64,000 bases of DNA from positions 62,120,911 to 62,184,910 of the forward strand of contig OX419760.1 of assembly GCA_948567375.1 (NCBI GenBank), written 5' to 3'. Shown here one piece after another: positions 53,501 through 62,990 of the stretch (within the stretch, counting starts at the first letter, position 1; the number at the start of each line of letters is the position of its first letter). The position numbers and the translations under genes are program-made. This DNA comes from Lunularia cruciata. Lineage: Eukaryota; Streptophyta; Marchantiopsida; Lunulariales; Lunulariaceae. Under the pieces are notes generated by a model. The model had not been told where the DNA came from. It made no database searches and saw only the letters and a program-made list of their open reading frames with translations.

Positions 53501-55423
53501 GGAAGTCTCCTCTTCCATGCTTGTGTCCACACCTGAAGCTCCTTCTTCAGAATCAGATTCCCAATAATCAGAAGATGGGGTATCTGAATGTGAGGTGTTG
53601 GTGGTGTTAGTCACAGGAACAGTGACTCTATGGTTTGATGGCCCAATCCTTAAGTACCCTTTGTGCCATCGATCAGTTGTGCGTGCTGCTCTCAACCATG
53701 GCCTCCCAAGAAGTAAGTCATAGCTTGAATCCTTCAAGACTTGGAAAGTCATGAGATTTTGAACTCCCATAACTGAAACTACCACCTTATCCATCACTCC
53801 TACTGGTCGAACTTGTTGCTTGTTTGCCATGCTCACCACAAATGTTGAAGCTCTTGAGGGTATCATACCCAACTTCTTCATCAACCTTTCTGACATGGCA
53901 TTCACTGCTGATCCTCCATCAACCAATGCATCCTTGATGTTGTGACCATTCACTCTCACATCAATCTTGGAGGCATATTCACAAGCTTCCCATGGTGCTG
54001 GCTTGGCATCCACCACCCCCATTGATATTGGAACTTTTGCCTTCTTCTTCTTCTTGCTCCTTGTAGAACTCAAACCACCTCTAAGCTCCTTTCTCAAGGT
54101 AGGGTTCAAAGCAATTAATTGGCCCACTGTGATGTTAGCCTTGTGACTACCAACATCCTCCAACACATTGTAGTTCCATTGTTGCTTGGAGATCAAGAAG
54201 TCCTCCATCCCCAACTTCTTCCTTGGAGTCTTTGTTGTTGATGGTGTTGAGGTGCGAGTGCTCCTAGTAGACATAGGAGTATCCTTGCTTGAAGTAAATC
54301 CTTGAGAAGAGTGAACATCCTCTGCAAAACGAGCTCTCTTCTTCTCTTGTGCCAAAAGCTCCAAATTAGGACCCTTGGAGTTTGAGCACTCTCCCTTCTC
54401 ATACTTGCTCTCAACCACATCTATGGATGCTATCCCCTTACCTTTGTTGGGATTAGGAGCCACTTGGGTTTCACTACCTCCCTCTTTCCCTCTATTGGCT
54501 CCCTCATAACCCCTTCCTCCATGGTAAGTGGAATTTGGGCAATTCCTTTGGATATGGCCTCTTCCCCCACAACCAAAACAATTTCTATCATTGAAATTGT
54601 TGGCTGGTTGGCCTCCTCTATATGGATGGTTTCCATAACTCCTAGGCCCTCTCCCTACATTCTGATCCACCTCTCTCTTCTCCCATAATTGCACCACATT
54701 GATCTTGAGATCCGCAAGTTGTTCTGTGATGGTTTGGAGTGGATCTTTTGGTGGAGGTGCAAGAACTGGAGCAACTACTACTTGTGGTGCAACCCTTGTC
54801 ACCAAAGTATCAGAAGTTCCACCATACTTGTAGCCTTGAGGAGGATGCACAACCTCCTTCACCACCAAATCACTTTCATCCCCTTCCAAACTCTCCTCCA
54901 TACGAATTGCGATCTTGATAGCTTCAACCTTGGAAGAAGGTTTCTCATATCTCACCTTGCTTCTAATTTGTGGTCTCAATCCTCCCACAAAATTCTTGGT
55001 GAGCATGGCCCCTATGCCAATCATTGTAGTCTCCACATCATCCCCACCCTTCCTCAACACTATGCGAAATCTGGACTCCAATTTTTCCACTCTTTCCACA
55101 TAGACTCTCACTTTCTCTCCATCTCCTTGCTTGAGAAATGTAACCTCACTCATCAATCTCTCATAACTCTCATCAGGAAGAAAGTTCTCAATGAGTGCTG
55201 AAGTCAAAGTCTCCCAAGACTCCTCTTCCCCCTCTCTCCTCTCTCTCTTTTGGTATTCTGACTCATACCATGTAAGTGCTGCATCCTCAAAGAAATCTGG
55301 TAATAATGAGGCCCACTCATTCTTCCTCCTCTCATTGTTTCCTATGCAAGCTCTCTTGAAGTCTCTCACAAAGGCCTCCACATCTTCTCCATCCTTGCCA
55401 AAGAAAACCGGAAGTTTCCCCAT
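50597..55423 (-). CDS. Element G2 Gag-Pol polyprotein
   Basis: 1608 residues in one frame from the first ATG. Gag core about 1-200; CCHC knuckle 282-295; Ser/Thr-rich and basic spacer 370-470; protease with VDGG at 501-504 and 'LLLGRPWLRAA' 570-580; acidic spacer 620-660. RT about 760-960, with 'VMPFGLCNAPATFQ' and active site FIDD 891-894. RNase H about 1035-1150 (TDAS at 1041, TDHK at 1108). Integrase zinc site H1252, H1260, C1291, C1294; catalytic Asp1322, Asp1382, Glu1418 with 35-residue spacing. GPF tail 1571-1573. Asp-Gly-Gly replaces Asp-Ser/Thr-Gly in the protease and is shared with G1. Gag and Pol share one frame with no frameshift or stop, so the product ratio must be set after translation or otherwise. 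All catalytic residues expected are present. Confidence 0.95.
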   Translation of the reverse strand: MGKLPVFFGKDGEDVEAFVRDFKRACIGNNERRKNEWASLLPDFFEDAALTWYESEYQKRERREGEEESWETLTSALIENFLPDESYERLMSEVTFLKQGDGEKVRVYVERVEKLESRFRIVLRKGGDDVETTMIGIGAMLTKNFVGGLRPQIRSKVRYEKPSSKVEAIKIAIRMEESLEGDESDLVVKEVVHPPQGYKYGGTSDTLVTRVAPQVVVAPVLAPPPKDPLQTITEQLADLKINVVQLWEKREVDQNVGRGPRSYGNHPYRGGQPANNFNDRNCFGCGGRGHIQRNCPNSTYHGGRGYEGANRGKEGGSETQVAPNPNKGKGIASIDVVESKYEKGECSNSKGPNLELLAQEKKRARFAEDVHSSQGFTSSKDTPMSTRSTRTSTPSTTKTPRKKLGMEDFLISKQQWNYNVLEDVGSHKANITVGQLIALNPTLRKELRGGLSSTRSKKKKKAKVPISMGVVDAKPAPWEACEYASKIDVRVNGHNIKDALVDGGSAVNAMSERLMKKLGMIPSRASTFVVSMANKQQVRPVGVMDKVVVSVMGVQNLMTFQVLKDSSYDLLLGRPWLRAARTTDRWHKGYLRIGPSNHRVTVPVTNTTNTSHSDTPSSDYWESDSEEGASGVDTSMEEETSTEEDESESDSDVYPLCAMDFAPKPEVLKDPDKSPLTLEEVERRLSTLKYGPNVTKEEKVRFEEIFRKFIHVFAFSYKDLKEVTLEEHKIEVESHARPIRQKQRRISPPISLVVKEEIDKLKEAGFIFEVENSEWVSPIVIVKKKNGKLRVCVDYKKLNAVTKKDYYPLPFIDEILEEVAGHERYSFGDGYSGYNQIKIAPEHQQLTTFTTPWGTYAFKVMPFGLCNAPATFQRFMNKVFEPFIGKFVRDFIDDFCVYGSKEEHFEHLIKVLQRLDEANASLNPEKCIFGCEEGLLLGHIISKDGIAVDPEKVRKISDLPFPSSLTKLRQFLGMVGYYRRFIFSFSNKAYALTIYMKKGVDYMVILEDKEALKAFEELKQSLVVAPILAKPDWSKPFILYTDASNVAIGCTLSQLDQDGHDHPIAYASRQMVSAEKNYSVTEREGLAVIFGLKKFRHYLIGGKATIVTDHKALKYIFNKPNVEGRLARWMILLSEYDYTIEDRPGKKHANADLLSRAYDHDGDEPVDDSFPDEELMTISVTQEVPMEYKEIVDFVTRGNYPEGMHARERKALAARSRPYTMVDDILFHQGADGLLRRAVGKEESILLIKEFHEGLVCGGHFAGKVTAFKILDAGYHWRGIFKDCLDYCKTCHVCQAFARKSTSTPPLRSIPLLGPFEKWGIDFVGPLNRTPRNNRYIVVVTDYLTKWVEARPLRDKNEDEVGRFLYERIITRFGCPLELVSDRGGEFTGSITTTMLRHFSITHRVTTSYKPNSNGLAERTNQTLCMMLAKDAEMEGAKHHWDKRIHAVLWEYRTTMKTSTGYSPFQLVYGIESTLPIHFDLPTFQSIHRRLKKAQGSDAEKSRKDQLMELEEARAVAMVRVEQAQRKQKESYDKRQGKKKVEPFKEGDWVMLFDSIRFKRVQKKFLPKYFGPFIVEKVWGNYTYDLKELGGRHFDRINHDKLKMYHRR

Positions 55424-55663
55424 CTTAACCCCTCACTATCTTTCTTTTCTCTCAAATTTTTTTTTTTTTTTTCTTTTCTTTTCTCTCACTCTATTACTAA
55501 TAGAGTATATACATGACTAACACCATCTGAGAATAATCCACTCTAGGGAACACAAAAGGTTCAGGTTGCTCCAAGATTTCTATAGCAACATCAAATCCTA
55601 AAGTGCATATTAATCTAACTCTCATGGATAGTTTATCCATAAGTTGAAAGATTATCTCCATCA
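55424..55663 (-). other. G2 leader, gag-proximal part
   Basis: Untranslated stretch directly before the gag ATG on the minus strand. It carries an A-rich run on the minus strand (poly-T of about 18 at 55457-55474 on the plus strand), which is shorter in G1. No ORF. Confidence 0.6.
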
Positions 55664-56161
55664 CTAATCTTGAGAACTAGCTGATGAAGGTGGTAGTATT
55701 TCTGTAGCTGTACTAAGACTCTCTCCAAGATCCTTCACCAAAGTTTCCAAAAGTGCTTTTACTCCACTACACTCATGTCCTTTTGGAAGTCCTTCAACTC
55801 CACAAACCTCACACAACTCCTTGGTCTTAGATCTTCTCCCTCCCAATCTTGGTGAAGAAGGTCCAACATGCAAACCCAAGTCAAGTAAGCCTCTCCTTTC
55901 CCTCAATCTCTTGCTCTCAAAGGTCAATGGACATGAACTTGCCTTATGTCCCTTCTCTCCACATAGAAAGCACTAAGACTCACTCTTTCCTCCAAGTGGT
56001 GTAGGTTTTTGGATCCTCTCAATACTCTCTTCAAATTCTATTGTAAACTCTCTTTTCCTCAAATCCACCCCTACAATCACCTCAAACCCTTGGGGAACCT
56101 TGCATAATCTCAATTTCCACTCTTGATGACTCTCCATGTTCCCCAAGATGAATCTAAACAC
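55664..56161 (-). other. G2 leader reading frame with CCHC knuckle and one TAG
   Basis: A minus-strand frame of about 166 codons from ATG at 56159-56161, open apart from one TAG at 55973-55975. Directly after the TAG comes a perfect zinc knuckle 'CFLCGEKGHKASSC', then a basic stretch and a second Cys pair 'CEVCGVEGLPKGHEC'. The N-terminal half ('KVPQGFEVIVGVDLRKREFTI') has no family I can name. The same frame and TAG are in G1, so the TAG was already present in the mobile source. It may be a vestige, or read-through may join the halves. Confidence 0.55.
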
Positions 56162-56786
56162 TCAAACATGCTTTTTGTTGATCTCAAACTTCTCATGCAT
56201 GAGATCTCCACTCTGTAGAATTGACCCTTCCTCACAATGTCACTCAAATCTCCCAACTAATATGTCACAGTCCTCTGAAATTTTCCACACTTGATCACAA
56301 CTCTAGGGCGTCCCTCCCTGCAAAATTTTAGATCTTTTCATCGAGCCATTTGGCCTAGACACCTTTCTATTCAGCACCCATATTTCAGATTTGGTCTGAA
56401 AACCACCCCCCCTCACTTCAAAAACTCATAACGCACTGCGCAAAAATGATCTCTCTCTAATTTTTGTGGCACCAGGTAGGATACAATGCACTGAATTTTC
56501 TTGGAAATTTTCAGGACAATTCACTAAACATTGAAGAAATGGCAGACTCTGTACAATTTTCCAGAGAGCATGCAGTTGCGGGAGCACTTTACCCTATCAA
56601 CTTTCAAAAATTCTAGCCCAGTGCGCATAGAAGCTCTCTCAATAATTTCAAGTGTGCTAACTGAAAGATAACCCAAGCTATCATGTGTAGAAATCTCAAG
56701 TCCAGATCTCAAACTTGAGATTTTGCCCAAAATCACCTTAATCCCCAAAATCTGCAATCCACCTCACACAATCTCTCCAATTCCTC

Positions 56787-57020
56787 TCATGTGTACAAGA
56801 TGTACAAAATCACCTCAAAGACATCATAATGAACTACAGGGTATACAAATGGATCTTGGTTCTCTAACATAAGTTCAGCCCTCTCCTCTCCTAATGTTCT
56901 CTCCAAGTGAGCTCTCATAGCCTCCTTCTGCCTAATGTAGAATTGGACGCGGAACATTATCTTGCCTTCTAGAGAGGTCCCGGCAACGGAACCAAAAATG
57001 TGAGCCGGCCTGTCTCTCAC
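56787..57020 (-). other. Small leader ORF starting inside the G2 LTR
   Basis: 77 codons on the minus strand from an ATG in the last 22 bp of the 5' LTR, reading across the primer site. It is conserved in G1 (46837-47070), but the two copies are recent duplicates, so conservation means little. No domain recognised. It could act as an upstream ORF. Low confidence that it is translated. Confidence 0.3.
56977..56994 (-). other. Primer-binding site of G2
   Basis: Minus strand TGGTTCCGTTGCCGGGAC, four bases from the LTR end. It resembles the sites complementary to Asp- or Glu-type tRNA used by Athila/Tat elements, and is clearly different from the Met-initiator site of families I and II. Confidence 0.75.
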
Positions 57021-57690
57021 TCAGGATGAACCTCTGATGGCTATTATGGTAGCGCACCATGGACTAAGAAGGCAAGGAACCCCAACTCCATCATACTCCT
57101 CCAAGGCTAACACTCCAAGACTCAAGACATTGCTCACTAGAGAACTCAATGAGAGAGAGATAGTTGCAAATGAAAGGATGATGAGTACCTCCTCACTCCT
57201 TGTTTATATACTTGTGAAATAGTTACGTACTAAAGTTACTAATTACCGTAGTAACTCAAGTTACTAGACTAAAAGTCAAGTAAAGTCAAAAAGTAGAAAG
57301 GAATATCCATTCACATGGGCATATTCCCCTAAGCATGTGGTCTTATCTTGACCCAACCACTAAAGCAAGGATTCCTTCACATGGGCTATCCTTGGACTAA
57401 AGAAGAATCCAAAACAAAAAGGCTTGCGGGCCCAAGAGTTCTCAACTCTTTCCCCAAAGCCAAACACCTAGGAATAATACCAAGTCAACACACTAAAATC
57501 CAAAATAGTGGTGCTCATCTTTTCTACTTCCTCTAAAGTAAGGTCCCATCTATCTTAGCTATGACTAACTTTAGCTAACCATGACTAATATAGAACCATC
57601 CTTTATCTCTATATAAATAATATCTCTTAAGTACTTGTAATACCAAGCTAAATATCACAATACCACACACATGCACAAATGGGTGTTACA
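56999..57690 (-). repeat. Element G2 5' LTR
   Basis: 692 bp, one visible difference from the 3' copy. TATA-like 'tatttatatagag' on the minus strand near 57608-57620. Confidence 0.94.
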
Positions 57691-59017
57691 TACCAAATTC
57701 CTTTGCTACTTGTATAGACATGCAATTCTTTGAACTTCCAAAATCAACCAAAATCCTACAACCCCAATTAGATATTGTACCTTGCAAGTGAAGCAAACTT
57801 GCATAAGTTGAGCCTTCAATCCTATCGGAACTAATCAAGCTCCCAGTAGGCGGCTCAAAATCTCCTACTGGGATTCCTTGTTTCCTTGATCATTTTGTTT
57901 CACAATCTCCATCTAGGCAACTTGTCAAGGTCACCCATTCCTGAGTGGGCATTCAGCAATGCAATGTCCAACTTGGCAACAATAAAAACAACCTCCATTT
58001 TGTCTCAATCTTTCTCTTTCTGCTGTACCAAGTGTTCTTTGTTGGATAGCATCAATCTCCATTGGTGCCGGTTCTTCCACCCGTGCATAGTGTATTGGTA
58101 GGCCTTGTCTAGGTCAAAGTTGAGACCAAGTTGTTGCAACCAAGGAATCAAAGCGCTTAGCCAATTTCATGGCTTCTTCTATGTTTTGTGGTTCCCGCAT
58201 GGTCACCTCCATACAAATTGATCCCAAACTTCACCTTCTTGTATATCTGGAATCTGCATGATGATGTTCTAAAATTGTGTGATGTAGCTCCTTATTGAGC
58301 CAACTTGCTTCAACTCCACCAATTTATCTTGTGTGGTGCTTGTGGCATTTATAGTTTGAAACCCACCCAATATTACATCCTTGAACTCTACCCATGTCAA
58401 AATTGGTGCAACAATCTGTTGTTCAGCTCACTCCACTCAAAATATACAATCAAAGTTTTTCCACACCATCTAATTGGCTAGAGGCCAAGAGAATTTGTTT
58501 CCGTTCATCTTGAAGGTTGGTGGCTTCAAAGTAACGTTTATAGTCAAACACAAAATTCTCCATTGTGCCCGGAAGATTCTTGCCTTCAAACACCTTGGGT
58601 TTTGGAAATCAATTGTCATCTTCTCCATCTCAAATTGGTGCTCTCTCTATATGTTCTTGTCAGTACGGATCTTGTTCATCCAACAATCAAGTAAGGTGCT
58701 CAATTTGTTGTTGCATTGCAAGGATAACATCCGGTATTGCCGCCATAGCTACTTCTCTATCCCACTACTCCCTTTTTTATCTAATTGATTAACACATAGA
58801 TGCAACATGTCCACCATTCTCCATAAGTTACAACCGAAAGTATCAAAGGTTCCTTAAACATGATGAACATATGTAGAAAATCCTGCCCAAAGTGCAAGGT
58901 GATGAATTGTATGAAATGATGCTTGGGTAATATCTGGACATGGAAATCCCAATGGTTTGCGGAACTGGATATGGTGGTCCATAAATTCCATCCATCCTAT
59001 TCCTACTCTGATACCAA
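57691..59017 (-). pseudogene. Element F protease start and gag
   Basis: Minus strand, between G2 and the F 5' LTR. The N-terminal protease half is at 57691-57870 (matches C at 30815-30956). A gag zinc-knuckle remnant is near 57950-57990, and the gag core is at about 58200-58480, with stops in all frames. The leader follows, then the primer site TTGGTATCAGAG at 59006-59017. Confidence 0.72.
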
Positions 59018-59396
59018 TGTAAAAGACCAAGATTGAAGAGAGAAATAGGAGAATGGAAACTCACATTGGGACACTTGAATGAGGGAAATTCCGAATGTCT
59101 AGCATGAGCTTTGGCTTTGGTATTTATAGGTAGCATACAAGGCCCTTGAGAAGCTTCTCAAAAATCTTCCTTCTAGAAGCCACCTACTTGGCGTGCAAGC
59201 TAAGCTAGTTAGAAGCTTCTAGAAGCTTCCTTTTAGAAGCTTCCTTTTAGAAGCTACCTGCTTGGGGTGCAAGTTAACTAGTTGGGAAGCTTCCCAAGAA
59301 GCTTCCTAGATGCTTCTAGAATATGCTAGGCTAATTTGGCTTATTCTCTACTTTGTTAGCCTCACTAACTATGTTGCTAAACTCCATATTGTTACA
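59018..59396 (-). repeat. Element F 5' LTR
   Basis: 379 bp, TGTAACAATATGG...CTTTTACA on the minus strand, with GAAGCTTC units. The outer end abuts the cttgg duplication. Confidence 0.88.
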
Positions 59397-59579
59397 CTTG
59401 GCAAGTTCTATGTCATCTCCATGGGATGCAAAGGGCTCTCATCTTTGATTGAGAGCTTTGCTTGACTAGTGAATTTTGCCAAGCACTTTTTAAACTCCTT
59501 GGTACCAAGCTTATATTGTCTATAGCTTATCATTGTCAACTAATGGAAAAATAGAACAAGCAAATTGCACTTTGGAGGA
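59397..59579 (+). pseudogene. Element E tail: integrase fragment
   Basis: Follows the right cttgg copy. It carries the family II integrase block around 'LVTKL.LS.AYH' and 'NGKIEQANCTLEE' (about 59500-59575), with a stop. At about 59580 the sequence changes to family I protease, so E ends here by deletion or by insertion of H without a visible duplication. Confidence 0.65.
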
Positions 59580-61138
59580 GATACAAAGTAGAGTTATCTA
59601 ATGGTCAAATAGAGAGGATTCAATTATTACCTAGAAAAGTAGCACTCTTTTAAGAGAGTATCAAGAAGAAATTGAGTGGTGAGTGATATAATTAGCTTGT
59701 TACAATGTGATCTTAAGCATGCCATGGATGGAGCACTATAACCCCATAATCAATTAGAGAAAGAAAATAATAAGAAGTAGCCAATAGTATTTGTTGAAGA
59801 TAGAGAAAGGTTGCAAAGGCAACATCTGCCTCTCTATATCATATGGACAACAAATATTGGTAAGAAAAATAGATGTTTCATAAATCTAATAAGAAAAGTG
59901 TGGAGTGCAAAACTGAATGGACAAATGCTTGAGAATTTGAAAGATGTGATCAATGAGTTTCAAGATGTCTTTCATAATGATTTAGATCATAAAATGAAGA
60001 TACTTCTTGGGAATACACCTCCTTATAAGGGGTCATATTTACCATCACCTTATGAGTTAGAGGAATGCAAAGCTCAAATCAAGGATATGCTTCAAAAAGG
60101 GTTTATCCAACCCAACATGTAACAATATGAGGCTCTTTCCTATTTTTGAAGAAGGATGGTACAATGTACATGTGCATTGACTATCAAGGCTTAAATCAAC
60201 AAATGATGAAGAACAAATACCCATTACCTTACATGGATGACTTGTTTGATCAACTCAATCAATGGAGCAAAAAATTCACCAAACTTGATCTATGGAGTAG
60301 TTATAATGAAATCAAGAAGGAAATATACACAAAATTACTTTGCAAACAAGGTATGGTCACTTTAAGTTCCTAATGATACCATTTGGCCTCACCAACACAC
60401 CAACCACTTTCATGAGTTTGATGAATGATATTTGTTTTCCATACTTCAATAAATTTGTTATCATTTTCCTTGATGACATCTTATTCTATAGCAAGATGAT
60501 GAAGGAGCACAAGTAACATCTACAAGAAGTCCTCTAGATTCTACAACAAAACCAAATGTATGCCAAAGTCTCAAAGTGCAAGTTTGGCAGGTCTGAAGTG
60601 GATTACTTAAGGCATACACTAAGTGCAAATGGTATCCAAGTGTTAATAGATAAAATAGAGATCATTCAGAAATGGGCTGCTCAAAAGATAAAACTCAACT
60701 CAAGAGTTTTTTAGGATTGATGAGGTTCTATTGTCAAATTTTCAAGGACATCTCCAAGTTTTACAACCTCTAATGGCTCTACTTGGCAAGAGGAAGAAGT
60801 GGATGCAAAGAACTACACAGGAATTGGCCTTTCAAGGATTGAAAGATGCATTGCTACATGCACCAATCCTAAAATGGTATGACCTAAAATTTGTAGTCAA
60901 GTTGGCTATAAATGCATCAAGTGTTGCGATAGGAGTAGTCTTACAACAAAAATGGAATGATGGATGTCGCCCAATTGCATATTTTTGACAAAAATTGTTA
61001 TCAATTGAATGTAACTATCACACTTCCAAACAAGAAGAGTTGGCTATTGTCCTTGCAACCAAGAATTGGAAGCACTATCTTGGCAAGAAGGCATTTGTAG
61101 TGGAGATAGACCACAAACCTCTAGTCCACCTTGAGACA
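59580..61138 (+). pseudogene. Element H protease end, RT and RNase H
   Basis: The pre-RT part is at 59811-60122 ('PLYIIWTTNIGKKNRCF', '[20 protein letters not shown]'). RT fragments: '[10 protein letters not shown]', '[11 protein letters not shown]', 'FGLTNTPTTF' and an active site 'IIFLDDILFYS' near 60460-60490 with both Asp. RT connection and RNase H are at 60731-61138 ('ELAFQGLKDALLHAP', 'ELAIVLATKNWKHYLG', 'VEIDHKPLVHLE'). At least three frames are used, with many stops. Confidence 0.78.
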
Positions 61139-62985
61139 TATAACAACCCAACAAATATCACTTTTGCGGTAATTGGGTAAGTAAAGTTCGTTCCCACAGA
61201 GATACTATTCAAAAATGTCCAAATACAAAGTCAAAAGTCACAAATGCAGTTCTTCTTGGTTTCTTCTTTAATCTCTCAGGTAGAAACAACACCCAGAAGA
61301 GAGTAACAAGCTCACAATCTTGACAACTTGTCACGAATACACCCACATAATCACATCATAGCAAATTCTGTCCAAACAACTCTTGATTGTGATGATTGAG
61401 ATTCTCCCAAAGACGGCACTTCACTGCGAAGAATGATTTTGCCTCAGAATTGTGTTCCACCCCTCCACTGAAGGCACAACTTCCTTGATTGAAATTGCTT
61501 CACATCAACTTCGTGTTGCATTTACAAATGCAGAATACTACCAACACTACAATTCCTCTCAGATCTGTCAAGGCATTGCTCCGATGCACTTCACTCAAGA
61601 TCAAACACACAAAATGAAGATCAAGGCTGCAGATTCCAACATCCACAGACACACTGACTTGCTCTTTGGAATTCTCCACACACTCACAACTACAAACACA
61701 AAATTGACAATCGGAATTAAGCTTAAGCAACGAGCACTTAGAACAGCACTTTGCTTTATCTATCTTCAAAAATATGAATACTGAACAACATAAGACTGCA
61801 AATGCTCCCCTTAAATACTGAAGCAAATGACAGACTTGCCTACCTATGCACCGCTTCCTAACATCTCTTCCTACTTGCAGATCCCAAGTAACAATCTATC
61901 TCTTCATATCTGCCTCTTCCTATCTCAAAATCGACACTTATCCCGATCCGATGTCTACCTCATTATCGGCTTCCAAACCCGATGATCTTCCTACTACTTC
62001 TCCTTCTTTGGGTATAGCTAATTCTACCAATTCCTTCACTATTTCTACTACTTCTACACTACAATCTACAATTGAGCTCATTGGTAATCCATCTACATCC
62101 TTATCTCCTGATTCACTCTTCTCTAATGTGTCAATCATCAAGTCCGATGACACCTGTACTCCTACTTATACAACATCGGGTCTAATTACAATCAATTATT
62201 TTGCTAATTCTACTATATACTCATCACAAATTGTAATTGAAAGCATGGGTACACTATCTACGCCTTCAATTTGTAACCCACTTTCACCTAATCACTCATG
62301 TTATTGACCTAAAGACACTTACAATCTGATCTTGCACTTCGGGTTTATTCACTATTGCTAATTCCTGTTCCATCTTCAATCCGAACTGAAATTGAAGTCA
62401 CGGGTATTCTGACTATCTATTCTTTCTCTATCTTTACTCTCTTTAATACCTTTGGCAAGATTCCCAAATTCATCTTCATTGCACTTTGAGGTCCGACTAT
62501 CTCAGATACAGTCATCTTTGTCTTGAGTCAAAGAAGCTTCTAAACCCAAAGTTGTGTAAACCTGAAGACCAAAGTCCAAAGACCAAAGATGCCAACCCGA
62601 AGACACTAAACTACTTTATACAGTTACTCCCAAAACTTTAAATACTTGTAACTTCTTCTACAAACCTCCAAACTTTGCGATTTTGGTGGCAATGGAAAGC
62701 CCTGAATGAGACAATTCCAACGAAATATAGCACGCTTGATTTGGACTTGTGAACATTGAGATATAGCCCCCGCAAGAATCTTGACCTGTAACTTCCATTC
62801 CTCTTTTGGGTCTGCACTCTTTCAATCATGGATGAGTCTGTCTTCATTTGACACAAAGTTGACTTCTTTGGGCTTGATCAAAATACAAATTTCCTCTCAT
62901 TTCTTCTCCATTTGGTTTCAATTTGGTTTCAGCAAGGCACTTCTTCTTCAAAACTCGTCCAAAATGAAAAATGTGGGTACCACAA
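61139..62985. mobile_element. J2: second copy of the TG...CA repeat, probable solo LTR
   Basis: 1847 bp, TATAACAACCC...GGGTACCACA, flanked by the 5-bp duplication agaca (61134-61138 and 62986-62990) inside the H RNase H/integrase linker. Removing it restores the family I sequence 'ccttgagacacaaaaag'. It has the same internal order as J1 but is about 120 bp longer. The open stretch 61846-62307 is Ser/Thr-rich and not kept in J1, so it is not called. Confidence 0.78.
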
Positions 62986-62990
62986 GACAC

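Larger units (their letters stand above)
49857..57690 (-). mobile_element. Element G2 (Tat/Athila-like gypsy), intact and young
   Basis: 7834 bp, with two 692-bp LTRs that differ at one visible position (gcacatatgg versus gcacaaatgg near the outer end). Flanked by the 4-bp duplication tacc (49853-49856 and 57691-57694) in the F protease. PBS, leader, one 1608-codon gag-pol frame and PPT are all present. RT carries the 'FGDGYSGYNQI' and 'DDF.VYG' signatures of the non-chromovirus plant lineages, and there is no chromodomain. It is the best candidate for an active element in the window. Confidence 0.95.
38133..59396 (-). mobile_element. Element F (family II chromovirus), split by G1 and G2
   Basis: A complete minus-strand element: 5' LTR 59018-59396, PBS 59004-59017, gag, protease, [G2], protease and RT, RNase H, [G1], integrase, chromodomain, 3' LTR 38133-38534. 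The perfect 5-bp duplication cttgg (38128-38132 and 59397-59401) proves the borders. Without the two G elements it is about 5.6 kb, equal to C without D. Dead. Confidence 0.92.

Noticed and set aside
54689-55201. 170-codon plus-strand ORF
   Set aside because: Antisense shadow of the intact G2 gag.
50597-55423. G2 Asp-Gly-Gly protease site as a loss-of-function mutation
   Set aside because: G1 has the same residues and the element has moved recently; the catalytic Asp is kept, so it is probably a lineage variant.
61846-62307. 153-codon ORF in J2 as a gene
   Set aside because: Low-complexity Ser/Thr-rich, no domain, and not kept as a frame in J1.
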